Source of the DNA: PCC-7336 sp039817825
GTDB lineage: Bacteria > Cyanobacteriota > Cyanobacteriia > Thermostichales > PCC-7336
Assembly: GCA_039817825.1 (NCBI GenBank)
Contig: JBCBVA010000002.1
Coordinates: 44,047 to 108,046 of the forward strand
DNA: 64,000 nt
Reading direction: 5' to 3'
Notes under the pieces: model-generated
Seen by the model: only the letters and a program-made list of their open reading frames with translations
Told to the model about the DNA's origin: nothing
The model's database searches: none
Position numbers and translations under genes: made by a program
Shown here: piece after piece, positions 27,476 through 38,416 of the stretch
Numbering within the stretch: position 1 is the first letter of the stretch
How the letters are laid out: each line of letters starts with the position of its first letter

Positions 27476-30400
27476 ATGGTCTCCGTACAAGCTTGGATAC
27501 GTAAAGCGGTCAGTCCAACCAAGCAAGACGAGCGGGCGTCTCTCTTCGAACAAATCTTTGCCGTCGTATCCCTGATCCTTTACCTCGATGCCATGTTCGG
27601 CGTCATGTTTGGAGGCTTCTCTGCCAGCGTGACCAAGCTGCTGTTTCTGGGAAGCTATGCGATTGTGACGGGGTTGCTGTTGACACGATACCGCGAGCGG
27701 CTGCGGGCACTTCTACCTCATGGTGGAGCCATTTGGGTCGTGGCGTTGTTGCCGGTGCTCTCAACGCTGTGGTCGGACTACCCTGCGGTGACTTTCCCCC
27801 GCGGGCTGGCAGTTTTGCAAGCGAGTCTGTTTGGTCTCTATTTGGGGTTGAGGTTCTCGTTACCTGCCCTACTGCACCTGTTGGGGTACACCTTGATGGG
27901 GTTGCTGGGGGCATCGCTTCTGGCTTTAGCGGGGCTGTCTTGGTGGGGGGACGATGCTGGTGTGTTTGCCAACACCAATGCATTTGGTTTGAGGATGGTG
28001 TTGGGGGCGATTGTCTTTCTCCTGTTGGCCCTTGAGAGCAGGATGTGGCGTCGCCGCGCTTGGTTCCTATTGTTTGCAGTTTCAATTGTTTGCGCGTTCC
28101 TGTCGGGGTCTGCCGCTGCCCGAGAGTGCGCGACTGTTGTTTTGGTGTCGATACCGGCGATCTCGATCCCCCGCTGGCGAGATGGACCTGTCCTGACGGC
28201 GTTCTTGTATCTCATCTCTATCTTGTTCGGCTGCATTGTATTTGCGCTGGTGGAAAATGCCGAGTCATTGCTGGGGGTATTGAAACTGGATTCCCCATTC
28301 TCGGGTGCGATTGCCGCCGAGCCGGAAGTGATTGCGGCGATCGAACATCAGTTTTTGGTCGGTTACGGATATGAAAATTTCTGGGTGGGTAGCTTGGATA
28401 GCCCCTCGGAGACGTTATCTCAATTGGCCCGCGCCGCGGCAGACATGCACCTGCATAGCGGCATTCTGGAATCCATGTTGAATGTTGGCTTCTTTGGAAC
28501 CCTCTGTGTGTGCGTCTGCCTGTGGTCAGCGCTGCTGAATTTCTTCAAAGCTGTTCGTATCAAGCGGTCTGCGTTTCACTTTTTTCCGATCTTATTCTTC
28601 TGTCTATTTCTGTTTTCCAATTTCACCGAGTACTCCTTTTACGGCCGCAACACTATTTTCTGGGTGTTGTTTGTGTCCGTGTTAACCCTGGCGGCCGATC
28701 GCTCTTCCCGTCGGTCTGGCTCGCAGACTTTGTTGTCCTCGGTGCGATCGCAGCCTAGATACAACACCGGGGGGTCTCTCGGCCCCTCTCCCACAACAGA
28801 ACGCTGGGGGGAAGCTGACTCACCGACTCCTTCTGCCGCAACGGATACCGCCGCTCCTCAAGATCGATCGGGTGCTGACTTAACCATTCCGATCTTTGCG
28901 GGTTTGACCGCGTCCGGCCCGCCAACTGCTAACGTGCCGGGGCTTGATTCACCCGATACTAATGTCCCAGATCTGGATTCAACTGGGCAGGGAGGTAACG
29001 AATCTGCCGATCGCGATCTAGATACTTCAGAACCGGACGATTCAGACGCGTTCGAGCTGGAAGGGGTCGAGGATAGGGCGCTAGAGGTGGCTCCGGGTGG
29101 CGAGCTGCCGAATGTAGATGGTACGGCCAGTGAAGACGAGTTCTACGTCCCGGAAACTGAACTCGTTCCACTGTCCACACACGAAGCAATGGCTGATGAA
29201 GCAATGGCTGATGAACGGGTGACAGATGAGTTGATCGTCGATGAACCGGTTGAGATGGTGACTGACCGCTTGCAAGAGGAGGGCGACACGATTCCCAACG
29301 AAGCATCGATGTCTGAAATTGAGGCCGATGAAGAGTCTGCTTCAACACTGGCACTCCCGCAGGATGCCTACGAGGCCCTTGTTACTGCTTATCTGTCTTC
29401 AGACTCGACAGATTCAGGCCCGACAGATGTAGACTCTGTATCTGAATTGGCGGAAGACGACAGTCTTGTCACAGAGAATGAAGGTGCAAACTCAGGGCCT
29501 CAACTGGAGATGGGGGCTGCTTACAGCGAGGCGGACGAGACCACCGATCCCAGTGCTGCATCTGATGATTCGAGGCTGTCTGAAGTTGTCTCAGAAATTG
29601 ACTCTCTCGCCGATATTGATTCTGTCTCGACCCTCGAGTCTAGTCCTGCGATTGACACTGATTTGGAGGCCGATTCCGATTTGAACACCGATGACAGCTT
29701 GGATAGTAGTTCTGGCTTAGACGGGGCGACCTTGGAACTCGACGAGGCTTCCGCAGCGATCTTGGGTGTTGGTAGTGCTGTTGACGCAAGCGTTGACTTC
29801 AACTCTAGTCTTGACTCAGAGCTGGATGCCGGTTCAAGTACTTCCGACTCAGACACGACTCCCGACCTAGACCCTGCTGCAAATGAGGATAAAGTGCCTG
29901 GCCCGAGCGTTGAGACTAGCCCAAATAGTGAGACTAGCCCGGATATTGAACCTGTCCTCGATCTCGCGAATGTAGTCTCCGATGAAATCTCTGAAGCCGA
30001 TACCGAACCGGCTGTGCAGGTGCAGCCCGACTTGGAGCTGTGGACCGATCTGGTGTCGGAGGTTGTGAGTGGCACCGATGCTCAATCCAGAGTGACTTCG
30101 TCCGACTCAGAGGCAGAAGAAACTCAGTGGGCACAAGCAGGGAGCAATGTACGCGAGTTGCTATTGGCCACCCATTGGTTAAATACCCTTGACCCCGACT
30201 GGATCGGTGAGGAAGAGACCTCTGCTGATGAAACCGACTCCCAAGCAACTCGCTCGCCTGAGGACGAATCTAGCGATCGCTCCACTCCGAAACTCTCCGT
30301 TCCCACGCTGTTGGTGAACGAGTCTTTGCTCAAAGTCCACGATCTTAAATTTGAGGTGGATTCTAGTGCCCCACTGTTTCGCCGGTTAGAGGCAGCGGAG

Positions 30401-31135
30401 CTGATGAACGTGGCGCAACTGGCGTCTGTCCAGACGTTGTGGCAGCAAGATGGAGGGCAGATCGCCACGATTCTTCAACAGGAGACGGGGTTGGGAATGA
30501 CCACCCTCAATTTCTTTAGCGATTCTCTCTGGTCTCGGCATCTGGCTCGACGCAAGCGGATTGGAGAGTATTTGCAAGAGGCGGAACTGGTCTCGGCCCG
30601 CGAGGTGCAATCCACCCTGAACATCCTTCTGCAGGAGCAGAAGTCGATCCCGCTGGGGGTGGCACTAGCCGAGCAGGGGCTGATTCGCCAGACAACTGCC
30701 GATTATTTTGCCCGATCGCTCGTTCAGCGGGCTAGGTCCACTAGCGAGGCTGATTCGCCAGAAATCAAGTCACTACAGATCCCCAAAAATATCGAGTTGG
30801 CGGCAACGCGGGGGGGATGTTCGGTCTGTGTTGTGACCTTATGGGGCCGGTTGGAGCGGCGACCTCGCAAGCAACTGCGCCAAAGTTTGTTCGATGCGGC
30901 TGAGCTGTATTCGCCAAACGTGCTGGTGGATATGAGTTTGGTGACATCTGTGGATATGCCTTCGTTGAGAGCCATCGTGGCTGCTGCCAACCGCTGCCGG
31001 GCACTTCGGGGTCAGTTGTGCCTGTGCGGTATATCGGCTGATGTGCAGCTGTTCTTGCGAAATCAATCTACTCAGCTCGGTCTTAAAAGTTTCCCCAATC
31101 GCCGCATTGCGATCGAGTACTTTCCAATCCTGTAA
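27476..31135 (+). CDS. O-antigen ligase-like polymerase fused to acidic linker, MshEN-like repeats and STAS domain
   Basis: One uninterrupted 1219-codon frame. Residues 1-410 are a polytopic membrane domain with about ten helices and features of the O-antigen ligase/ExoQ family: LPVLSTLWSDYPAVTFPRGLAVL, FANTNAFGLRMVLGAIV, HQFLVGYGYENFW and DMHLHSGILESMLNVGF. Residues 410-937 are an acidic Asp/Ser/Glu-rich disordered linker with in-frame 15 bp repeats. At about 945-1095 are two related helical units, the second RIGEYLQEAELVSAREVQSTL...LGVALAEQGLI, resembling MshEN domains. At about 1103-1219 is a STAS-like domain (VVTLWGRLERRPRKQLRQ, NVLVDMSLVTSVDMPSLRAIVAAANRCRALRGQLCLCG). It probably polymerises or ligates surface polysaccharide under control of the cytosolic tail; that control is inferred. 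Confidence 0.8.
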   Translation: MVSVQAWIRKAVSPTKQDERASLFEQIFAVVSLILYLDAMFGVMFGGFSASVTKLLFLGSYAIVTGLLLTRYRERLRALLPHGGAIWVVALLPVLSTLWSDYPAVTFPRGLAVLQASLFGLYLGLRFSLPALLHLLGYTLMGLLGASLLALAGLSWWGDDAGVFANTNAFGLRMVLGAIVFLLLALESRMWRRRAWFLLFAVSIVCAFLSGSAAARECATVVLVSIPAISIPRWRDGPVLTAFLYLISILFGCIVFALVENAESLLGVLKLDSPFSGAIAAEPEVIAAIEHQFLVGYGYENFWVGSLDSPSETLSQLARAAADMHLHSGILESMLNVGFFGTLCVCVCLWSALLNFFKAVRIKRSAFHFFPILFFCLFLFSNFTEYSFYGRNTIFWVLFVSVLTLAADRSSRRSGSQTLLSSVRSQPRYNTGGSLGPSPTTERWGEADSPTPSAATDTAAPQDRSGADLTIPIFAGLTASGPPTANVPGLDSPDTNVPDLDSTGQGGNESADRDLDTSEPDDSDAFELEGVEDRALEVAPGGELPNVDGTASEDEFYVPETELVPLSTHEAMADEAMADERVTDELIVDEPVEMVTDRLQEEGDTIPNEASMSEIEADEESASTLALPQDAYEALVTAYLSSDSTDSGPTDVDSVSELAEDDSLVTENEGANSGPQLEMGAAYSEADETTDPSAASDDSRLSEVVSEIDSLADIDSVSTLESSPAIDTDLEADSDLNTDDSLDSSSGLDGATLELDEASAAILGVGSAVDASVDFNSSLDSELDAGSSTSDSDTTPDLDPAANEDKVPGPSVETSPNSETSPDIEPVLDLANVVSDEISEADTEPAVQVQPDLELWTDLVSEVVSGTDAQSRVTSSDSEAEETQWAQAGSNVRELLLATHWLNTLDPDWIGEEETSADETDSQATRSPEDESSDRSTPKLSVPTLLVNESLLKVHDLKFEVDSSAPLFRRLEAAELMNVAQLASVQTLWQQDGGQIATILQQETGLGMTTLNFFSDSLWSRHLARRKRIGEYLQEAELVSAREVQSTLNILLQEQKSIPLGVALAEQGLIRQTTADYFARSLVQRARSTSEADSPEIKSLQIPKNIELAATRGGCSVCVVTLWGRLERRPRKQLRQSLFDAAELYSPNVLVDMSLVTSVDMPSLRAIVAAANRCRALRGQLCLCGISADVQLFLRNQSTQLGLKSFPNRRIAIEYFPIL
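29183..29242. repeat. In-frame 15 bp repeat in the linker of the fusion protein
   Basis: GAAGCAATGGCTGAT is repeated exactly at 29183-29197 and 29198-29212; two diverged units follow. Encodes EAMAD EAMAD ERVTD ELIVD. Confidence 0.85.
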
Positions 31136-31147
31136 CTTTAGCGATCG

Positions 31148-31237
31148 GCAATCCGCTATGGAGAGTTTCCCGATCGTGTTTCCTCATACGCCAAGGCTTT
31201 GGTCAGCCTCCACGCTCTAAGCCTTACAGCGGATTGC
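31148..31237. repeat. Inverted repeat GCAATCCGCT ... AGCGGATTGC
   Basis: Arms at 31148-31157 and 31228-31237 are perfect 10 bp complements 70 bases apart, just after the fusion gene. Could be a structured 3' end or the remains of a small element. Confidence 0.6.
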
Positions 31238-31334
31238 TGTACCACCTGCCAGCAGCTCAAATTGATTGGGTTGATGGCAGATTAGTGATGCTATCTTTGC
31301 CACACTAGAGGTAAGGCTACGTGGAGAATGAGTA

Positions 31335-32030
31335 ATGCAATCTGACGCGATGCACTCTGAGGTCTACCAAGGGCAGTTTGGCGAATTTACGATTTCGGGG
31401 GGCGATCGCCGTGGAGTTATCGTCTACCGAGCGGCGCTGATGGTGGCTGCACTTAGTTTTGCTATCTCTTCTGGGCTAGTGCTGTGGCAGCCGCAGTCAT
31501 TGTCTTCCATCCAAATCGCCTGGACGATTACCGGACTTTTCGGGTTGTTTTCTGTGGCGATGGGGGTGGCATTGTGGACGATTCACATTTACATGCGGCC
31601 TCTCCATCGGGCGTTACAGGTGCTGTGGGGAATTGGCACGGTGAGTGCGATCGCTCTTGCAGCAACATCTCTTCCCAACCCTTTGGCTCTGGCAGTTTTC
31701 CAACAGCCGTTGATGGTGCTGGGCATCGGGTTCACGTTTGCAGCGCTGACCGGTTTGTTTGTTAAAGAAGCGTTTTGTTTTAACCGGTTAGAGACAAAAG
31801 CTTTAGCTCCAGTGGTTCCGCTATTGTTGTTGGGCCACTTATTGGGATTTATGCCGTTACAGGGCAAGGTGGTGTTGCTGGCGATTTGGGCATCGTTATT
31901 CCTGGTATTTGCTGTCCGCAAAGCCTTCCAAGCTATTCCCCCAGATATTGGTGATAAATCCGTTTTTGATTACCTGGCGAAAGTGCGGAGTGGGGAGATT
32001 TCGCCGGAAGCTGGTCAAGCGGTTAGCTAA
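31335..32030 (+). CDS. DUF2301 integral membrane protein
   Basis: 231 residues with about six membrane helices. YQGQFGEFTISGGDRRGVIVYRAALM at the start, GIGFTFAALTGLFVKEAFCFNRLETK in the middle and the cytosolic tail KAFQAIPPDIGDKSVFDYL are typical of the cyanobacterial and plastid DUF2301 family, whose function is unknown. GGAG lies 10 bases before the ATG. Confidence 0.85.
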   Translation: MQSDAMHSEVYQGQFGEFTISGGDRRGVIVYRAALMVAALSFAISSGLVLWQPQSLSSIQIAWTITGLFGLFSVAMGVALWTIHIYMRPLHRALQVLWGIGTVSAIALAATSLPNPLALAVFQQPLMVLGIGFTFAALTGLFVKEAFCFNRLETKALAPVVPLLLLGHLLGFMPLQGKVVLLAIWASLFLVFAVRKAFQAIPPDIGDKSVFDYLAKVRSGEISPEAGQAVS

Positions 32031-32185
32031 AATCGTAGGCTTTTCGAATTGTCTATCAGGGTTGCGGCGATCGCCTCATCCTGACGGCTGTAACTAACAA
32101 ACAGCTTCGACACAACCTACAGCTCACATCCTGTTAGGCAACATTCTCCTCTCAAACATCCCGAAAAAACGAGCCACCTTTAGCT

Positions 32186-32827
32186 TCACCTAACCTTCTC
32201 AAGAAATGAGCGGATTGAACCTTCGATCGCCCCCCAATCCCTCTCTCTAACTAAGTCTTTCGGAAACAGATGGGTAGCCAACCCAATTGCGATCGCCCCC
32301 GCATCCAAAAACGAACGAGCATTATCGCAAGTCACCCCCCCCGTAGGAATCACCGGAACGTACCCCATCGGCCCCTTTAACGCCTTGAGATACTGCGCTC
32401 CCCCCACCGACTGGATCGGAAACACCTTCACCGCAGTTGCCCCAGCCCGCCAAGCCGTACCAATCTCCGTCGGCGTCAGCGCCCCAGGCACCATCGCAAT
32501 ATCCTGCCGCAACGCCAGCTCCATCACCTCCGACGTGAAATACGGACTAAACACAAACTGAGCTCCAGCCGCGATCGCCTCTTTCCCCATCTGCTCGTCC
32601 ACCACCGTCCCGGTACCAATCGCAATCTCAGGAAAGCGTTCTCGCAACACGGCAATAGCCTCCGTAAATCGGTGGGAGGTACTGGTGATTTCGATGTGAC
32701 GCATACCCGCCGCGATCGCCGCCTCGGCAAGCTTGATGGATATAGATAACTCGTCCGTGCGAATTACGGCAATAACGCGATCGGTTTTAACCTGCTGCAG
32801 CCACTCTGCTGCAGAAAGATGAGCCAT
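32186..32827 (-). CDS. eda: KDPG/KHG aldolase (2-keto-3-deoxy-6-phosphogluconate aldolase)
   Basis: 213 residues, a class I aldolase of TIM-barrel fold. Seen are VIRTDELSISIKLAEAAIAAGMRHIEIT with the catalytic-base Glu, GTGTVVDEQMGKEAIAAGAQFVFSPYF, PGALTPTEI, and the Schiff-base Lys in AVKVFPIQSVGG, then PTGGV. It splits KDPG into pyruvate and glyceraldehyde 3-phosphate, completing the Entner-Doudoroff route known in cyanobacteria; it can also act on 4-hydroxy-2-oxoglutarate. pgl lies 1 kb upstream on the same strand, beyond the cupredoxin gene. Confidence 0.95.
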   Translation of the reverse strand: MAHLSAAEWLQQVKTDRVIAVIRTDELSISIKLAEAAIAAGMRHIEITSTSHRFTEAIAVLRERFPEIAIGTGTVVDEQMGKEAIAAGAQFVFSPYFTSEVMELALRQDIAMVPGALTPTEIGTAWRAGATAVKVFPIQSVGGAQYLKALKGPMGYVPVIPTGGVTCDNARSFLDAGAIAIGLATHLFPKDLVRERDWGAIEGSIRSFLEKVR

Positions 32828-33045
32828 AGATTCTCAGTCAGTCTCAACGTCGTAGCAGTGTAGTCTCGCTCGTTCGCGATCTCCCGAAATGGCAACAGTC
32901 CGTGACAGTTATTGTCGTTCGTCTTCGTAAATACAACCCTTTCTCTGCCAGCCGAACTCTACAGTCTCCCGAGAGCATCTCCGTCTGCCGAGTCATCTCT
33001 AAAATTGCTAGGCGATCGCCCCTTACTCAAGCCGCAATCAAACCC

Positions 33046-33495
33046 TTAAGTATCTTCAACAATCAATTTGCCAACCATACCCGCCAACTCGTGACCGGGA
33101 ACAATGCACTTGAGCGAATATTCTCCAGCTCTCTGCGGAACAAACACCCAATCTGCCTCCGCCTCGGGCTTCAGCTCCAGTTCGCTCACCTTCCCCTTCA
33201 CCTCAACCCCGGCAACATCCACCTTGCGGGTCCACACTACATCGGCAAAATCCTTAGCAGTGAAATAATGCTTGACCGGACTGGGATTGCTCAACGTGAG
33301 CTTGTATTGCTTCCCCACCTTGAACTGCATCGTATCTGGATAAAAATGAAAGCCATTTTCCGGAGAGCCCAGCTCTACAGACATTTGAATGGTGTCTTGG
33401 GACGCGTGGGTCGTCCTTGCATCTGCAGGGCGGGAAACTGCCAGTAAACAGAGAGTCATCAGAACAACTAAGCTGTGCTTTATCCAACGATTCAT
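33046..33495 (-). CDS. Exported cupredoxin (plastocyanin/azurin-like)
   Basis: 149 residues with a signal peptide (about 1-26). Type 1 copper ligands can be assigned: His76 in PVKHYF, Cys130, His135 and Met140 in LKCIVPGHELAGM, the C-x4-H-x4-M spacing of small blue copper proteins. It is not standard plastocyanin: the sequence around the ligands and the VGSPENGFHFYPD-like start differ. Similar proteins occur in cyanobacteria as uncharacterised periplasmic cupredoxins; electron transfer or copper handling is likely. Confidence 0.82.
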   Translation of the reverse strand: MNRWIKHSLVVLMTLCLLAVSRPADARTTHASQDTIQMSVELGSPENGFHFYPDTMQFKVGKQYKLTLSNPSPVKHYFTAKDFADVVWTRKVDVAGVEVKGKVSELELKPEAEADWVFVPQRAGEYSLKCIVPGHELAGMVGKLIVEDT

Positions 33496-33696
33496 GGCAA
33501 AATCCAGCGGAACGAACGAGTTGACTCAACAATTGATAGTTCGAGGACGCTGAGTTCAAATAAGTTGAGTCGAATCTATACCGATCTTAACAACGTTCGG
33601 TTTACCGTCCGTTCCCATTTCAATATCTCGATTGAGGGAGCCACTAGCGATGCGCCGCTCTTGCCGCCACAATCCCAAGCTAGGCAAGCAAACGAA

Positions 33697-33720
33697 GGCC
33701 ACCGCACATCTGCGGTGGCC
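33697..33720 (-). terminator. Hairpin, probable pgl terminator
   Basis: GGCCACCGCA and TGCGGTGGCC form a perfect 10 bp stem with a 4-base loop. In the minus direction it is followed by TTCGTTTG, and it lies 115 bases after the pgl stop. Confidence 0.6.
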
Positions 33721-33750
33721 AGAACCTGGTCGATATTCTTTAAATATCGC

Positions 33751-33801
33751 AACACTTCAAGTCCTGTAATACTTCAAGTCCCACAACACTTCAAGTCCTG
33801 C
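33751..33801. repeat. 17 bp tandem repeat, three units
   Basis: ACTTCAAGTCC recurs at 33754, 33771 and 33788, exactly 17 bp apart, with similar flanks. Confidence 0.85.
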
Positions 33802-33834
33802 ACTAGTGGTTGCCACCTGTTCAGGGCTGCACCA

Positions 33835-34557
33835 TTAGCTCAGTCCCACCAGCGGTAACTTGGCCGCCGCCGCGCGATCGCAAATCCAAATCAAGTCCCC
33901 GTCAGGATTCACCCCTTGGGCCGGTAACCCCACCGTCTCGGTCAGCAGGGTTTTGACAATATCGGCCTTGCCCGCCCCCGCAATCCAAAACACCACTCGT
34001 TTGCTAGCATTCAACGCTGGGTAGGTGAGGGTAATGCGCGGGTCACCATCCTTGTTGCCGACAGTGACCGCAGATTCAGACTGAAGGGCTTCTGTACCGG
34101 GAAACAACGACGCTGTATGGCCGTCTCCCCCCACCCCTAACAGAGTGCAATCGATGGTGGGTAACAGACTGTTAAACACCTGCTGCAAGGTTTTAGCGTA
34201 GGTATCGGCGTCCGCTTGGGGATTGCCAGCCTGAGTGGGCATGGGAAATACGTTTGGGTCGGGAATGGGAACGCGATCGAGCAAGGCTTCTTTCGCCATC
34301 CGATAATTACTGTCGGGATGATCGGCGGGGACATAGCGCTCGTCCCCCCAAAATACGTAGACCTTGTCCCACGGCAAATCGGCACTGGCCAGCGCCTCGT
34401 AAAACACTTTTGGAGTCCCCCCCCCCGATAGGGCGACCGAGAAAAAACCACGCTCGGCGATCGCCTCAATTGCCCACTGTTGCCACAACTCAATGCCGCG
34501 CTGCACCATCCTGCCAGAGTCAGCCAACACCTCAAGCCGCCACGATTGTCCCACCAT
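33835..34557 (-). CDS. pgl: 6-phosphogluconolactonase
   Basis: 240 residues from the ATG at 34557, which has GGAGAGAG about 8 bases upstream; the frame stays open 53 codons further. Signatures: FSVALSGGGTPKVFYEAL, VYVFWGDERYVPADHPDSNYRMAKEALL, and LLGVGGDGHTASLFPGTEAL (with the catalytic-type His). It hydrolyses 6-phosphogluconolactone in the oxidative pentose phosphate and Entner-Doudoroff routes. Divergent from dnaK, upstream of the cupredoxin gene and eda on the same strand. Confidence 0.96.
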   Translation of the reverse strand: MVGQSWRLEVLADSGRMVQRGIELWQQWAIEAIAERGFFSVALSGGGTPKVFYEALASADLPWDKVYVFWGDERYVPADHPDSNYRMAKEALLDRVPIPDPNVFPMPTQAGNPQADADTYAKTLQQVFNSLLPTIDCTLLGVGGDGHTASLFPGTEALQSESAVTVGNKDGDPRITLTYPALNASKRVVFWIAGAGKADIVKTLLTETVGLPAQGVNPDGDLIWICDRAAAAKLPLVGLS

Positions 34558-35028
34558 GTTTGTTCTCTCTCCTTCTACTGTCGGGTCTGGCTTTTGGGGT
34601 CTGGATTGCCGTTGCTGGGCCGACCACTCCTGCACTCTAGCCGCATCCTTCAAGGGAATCACCACACTTGAGGTGGGGTTATCTCTACAGTCCTCCCAAA
34701 GCTGATTTTTTATCATGCAAATAACCTCGCTGAGCCAGAATCCGTCTGCCGTCGCGATCGCTCTTCACCAGAGTTGAGACCGACATTAGTGCCAGCATCC
34801 CTACCGGGTATCGGTCGCGGCAGAGTCGGATTCCAAACCTACGCCAAGTGGGTATTGCTTCTTGGAAGCAAGCTCGGCCCGTACCGGCTCGATCTCGCGC
34901 TGGTATCGAGTCTTCTCGTTGATTCTGGAATTCCTGTTGCGGGCTTTGCCCCCAGCGTCAAAAGGGAGCTAAATCGGCGCGAACATCACACCACGTCAGA
35001 ATTGCAGCCGCTAGGAGGGCTGAAATTT
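34558..35028. other. Divergent 5' region of pgl and dnaK
   Basis: 471 bases. The dnaK frame is open for 85 codons upstream of its ATG, but the translation there resembles no DnaK sequence and is taken as leader. No heat-shock CIRCE element (TTAGCACTC-N9-GAGTGCTAA) was seen. Confidence 0.5.
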
Positions 35029-36942
<1,914 letters not shown>

Positions 36943-37370
36943 ATCGGCAAAGCCCAATGTGGCACTAGTCAGCAAAACTGGGGCGTGCGTGTTAGGGCAA
37001 CTGACCGCACGCCTTTGCTGCATCTCACAGGTAATTTGAGAAGAGACTCTGGAATGTCCCCATTGTGAGTTTGCTGGTGAACGGGCAAGTCGCGGCAGAG
37101 ACAGATATTTTTGAACTGTCGAAGTATCTGAATTGCGTGAGGCCAAGTCCGAGTTGAACGCAATGGCGCAGGGTCAGCGAAGCTCACGTGCGATGCTTCC
37201 GATGCTTCACTACCTGGCTGGTGTCGACTCCTAGTCGACTACCATCCCTGACTAGCTGGCCCGGAGGACAAGATTGGTGCTTCAAGACAGTGGACGCTTG
37301 ACGGTCGTAGAGAGTTCTTGGCAACTATCGAGCCCCACCTTCCAGTCCCACGGTTGTTGAGGAAGACGCA
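36943..37370. other. Intergenic stretch between dnaK and the J-protein gene
   Basis: Contains the dnaK terminator candidate and a GTCGAC-TCCTA-GTCGAC hairpin (37223-37239) followed by CCTGACTA. No gene was seen. Confidence 0.5.
36970..37020 (+). terminator. Probable dnaK terminator hairpin
   Basis: GGCGTGCG (36982-36989) pairs with CGCACGCC (37006-37013); outside it CAGCAAA (36970-36976) matches TTTGCTG (37014-37020). The loop is 16 bases. It lies 28 bases after the dnaK stop. Confidence 0.55.
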
Positions 37371-38372
37371 ATGCAAAATTTCAAAGACTACTACAAAATT
37401 CTGGGAGTGAGTCGCAGCGCCACCCAGGACGACATCAAGCGCGCCTTCCGCAAACTCGCCCGTCAGTATCACCCCGATATCAATCCCGGGGATACAGCAG
37501 CAGAGAATAAGTTCAAGGACGTCAGCGAAGCCTACGAAGTACTCTCTGACAGTACCAAACGCCGTCAGTACGATCAGTTTGGTCAGTATTTCAATCAAGG
37601 AGGCTTTCGCGGCGGTCGGCGCGCCTCTGGCAGCCCGTTTGGAGATTTCGATCCTGCTGTCGGTCAAACGGTTGACTTCAGCCAGTTCGACGATTTTCAG
37701 GACTTTATCGACCAGTTGCTGGGTCGCATGGGAGGGGGAGCGGCTCGGGGAGGCTACGCGGGTGGACCCGGTTTTGGCAGTTCGGGCTTTGGTGGCTCGG
37801 GCTTCGGGAACTCTGGATTCGCGGGTGGCTCTCGCCCCAAGCAGGACTACAATGCCGAAGCGTCTATTCAACTGACCATTCCAGAGGCCTATGCCGGGGG
37901 CAAACGACGCTTGCGGGTGGAGGGCTCTCGCACGCTAGAAATCAACATCCCTGCCGGGGTGACAGATGGCAAGAAAATTCGGCTCAAAGGTCAGGGGCAT
38001 CCAAACCCCAGCGGCGGCCAGGGGGATTTGTATCTCAAGGTGGAGATTAAGGCCCATCCCTTCTATCGAATGGAAGGGGCAGATGTATATTGCAACCTAC
38101 CGATTTCTCCTAGCGAGGCTGCCCTCGGTGGCCCTGTGGAAGTGCCCACGCTAGATGGCTCGGTCAAGCTGAATCTGCCGGCTGGGGTGCAATCCGGCCA
38201 GAAAATGCGATTGGGGGGTAAAGGGTTTCCAAAGGGCAAAAGTGGCCGTGGCGACCAGTTTGTTGTGATACAAGTGAATGTCCCGAGCAAAATCACGCCA
38301 ACGGAGCGAGAGTTATATGAAAAATTAAAGCAGGTGCAGTCGTACGACCCTCGGCAAGCAATGAACGTTTAG
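37371..38372 (+). CDS. DnaJ-type co-chaperone without zinc finger (type II, CbpA-like)
   Basis: 333 residues. J domain 1-70 with HPD at 34-36 (QYHPDINPGD), a Gly/Phe-rich segment at about 75-155 (GGPGFGSSGFGGSGFGNSGF), then the C-terminal substrate-binding beta domains (SIQLTIPEAYAGGKRRLRV, EINIPAGVTDGKKIRLKGQG, PAGVQSGQKMRLGGKGFP). There are no CxxCxGxG repeats, so it is a type II protein. It stimulates DnaK ATPase. GAGGAAG lies 6 bases before the ATG, and dnaK is directly upstream on the same strand. Confidence 0.95.
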   Translation: MQNFKDYYKILGVSRSATQDDIKRAFRKLARQYHPDINPGDTAAENKFKDVSEAYEVLSDSTKRRQYDQFGQYFNQGGFRGGRRASGSPFGDFDPAVGQTVDFSQFDDFQDFIDQLLGRMGGGAARGGYAGGPGFGSSGFGGSGFGNSGFAGGSRPKQDYNAEASIQLTIPEAYAGGKRRLRVEGSRTLEINIPAGVTDGKKIRLKGQGHPNPSGGQGDLYLKVEIKAHPFYRMEGADVYCNLPISPSEAALGGPVEVPTLDGSVKLNLPAGVQSGQKMRLGGKGFPKGKSGRGDQFVVIQVNVPSKITPTERELYEKLKQVQSYDPRQAMNV

Positions 38373-38416
38373 AGAACGTGCGTTCAAGTGGGTTGAGTAC
38401 CTAACAAGTTGAGTGC

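Larger units (their letters stand above)
33496..33834. other. Intergenic stretch with hairpin and tandem repeat, between pgl and the cupredoxin gene
   Basis: Contains a perfect 10 bp hairpin (33697-33720) and a 17 bp tandem repeat (33751-33801), plus the cupredoxin 5' region. No gene was seen. Confidence 0.5.

Noticed and set aside
29521..30075. 184-codon minus-strand Ser-rich frame
   Set aside because: Antisense of the Asp/Ser linker of the fusion gene; composition is an artefact of the repeated GAC/TCT codons.
34774..35028. 85-codon N-terminal extension of DnaK
   Set aside because: The extension has no similarity to DnaK, while the ATG at 35029 has GGAGG upstream and gives the universal MGKIVGIDLGTTNS start.
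37223..37254. Third copy of the hairpin-plus-core repeat
   Set aside because: Only the hairpin and the 8-base CCTGACTA agree; the rest of the core is missing, so it was not annotated as a copy.
37239..37871. 210-codon minus-strand frame over the J-protein gene
   Set aside because: Antisense shadow of a clear DnaJ-type gene rich in Gly codons, which keeps the opposite frame open.
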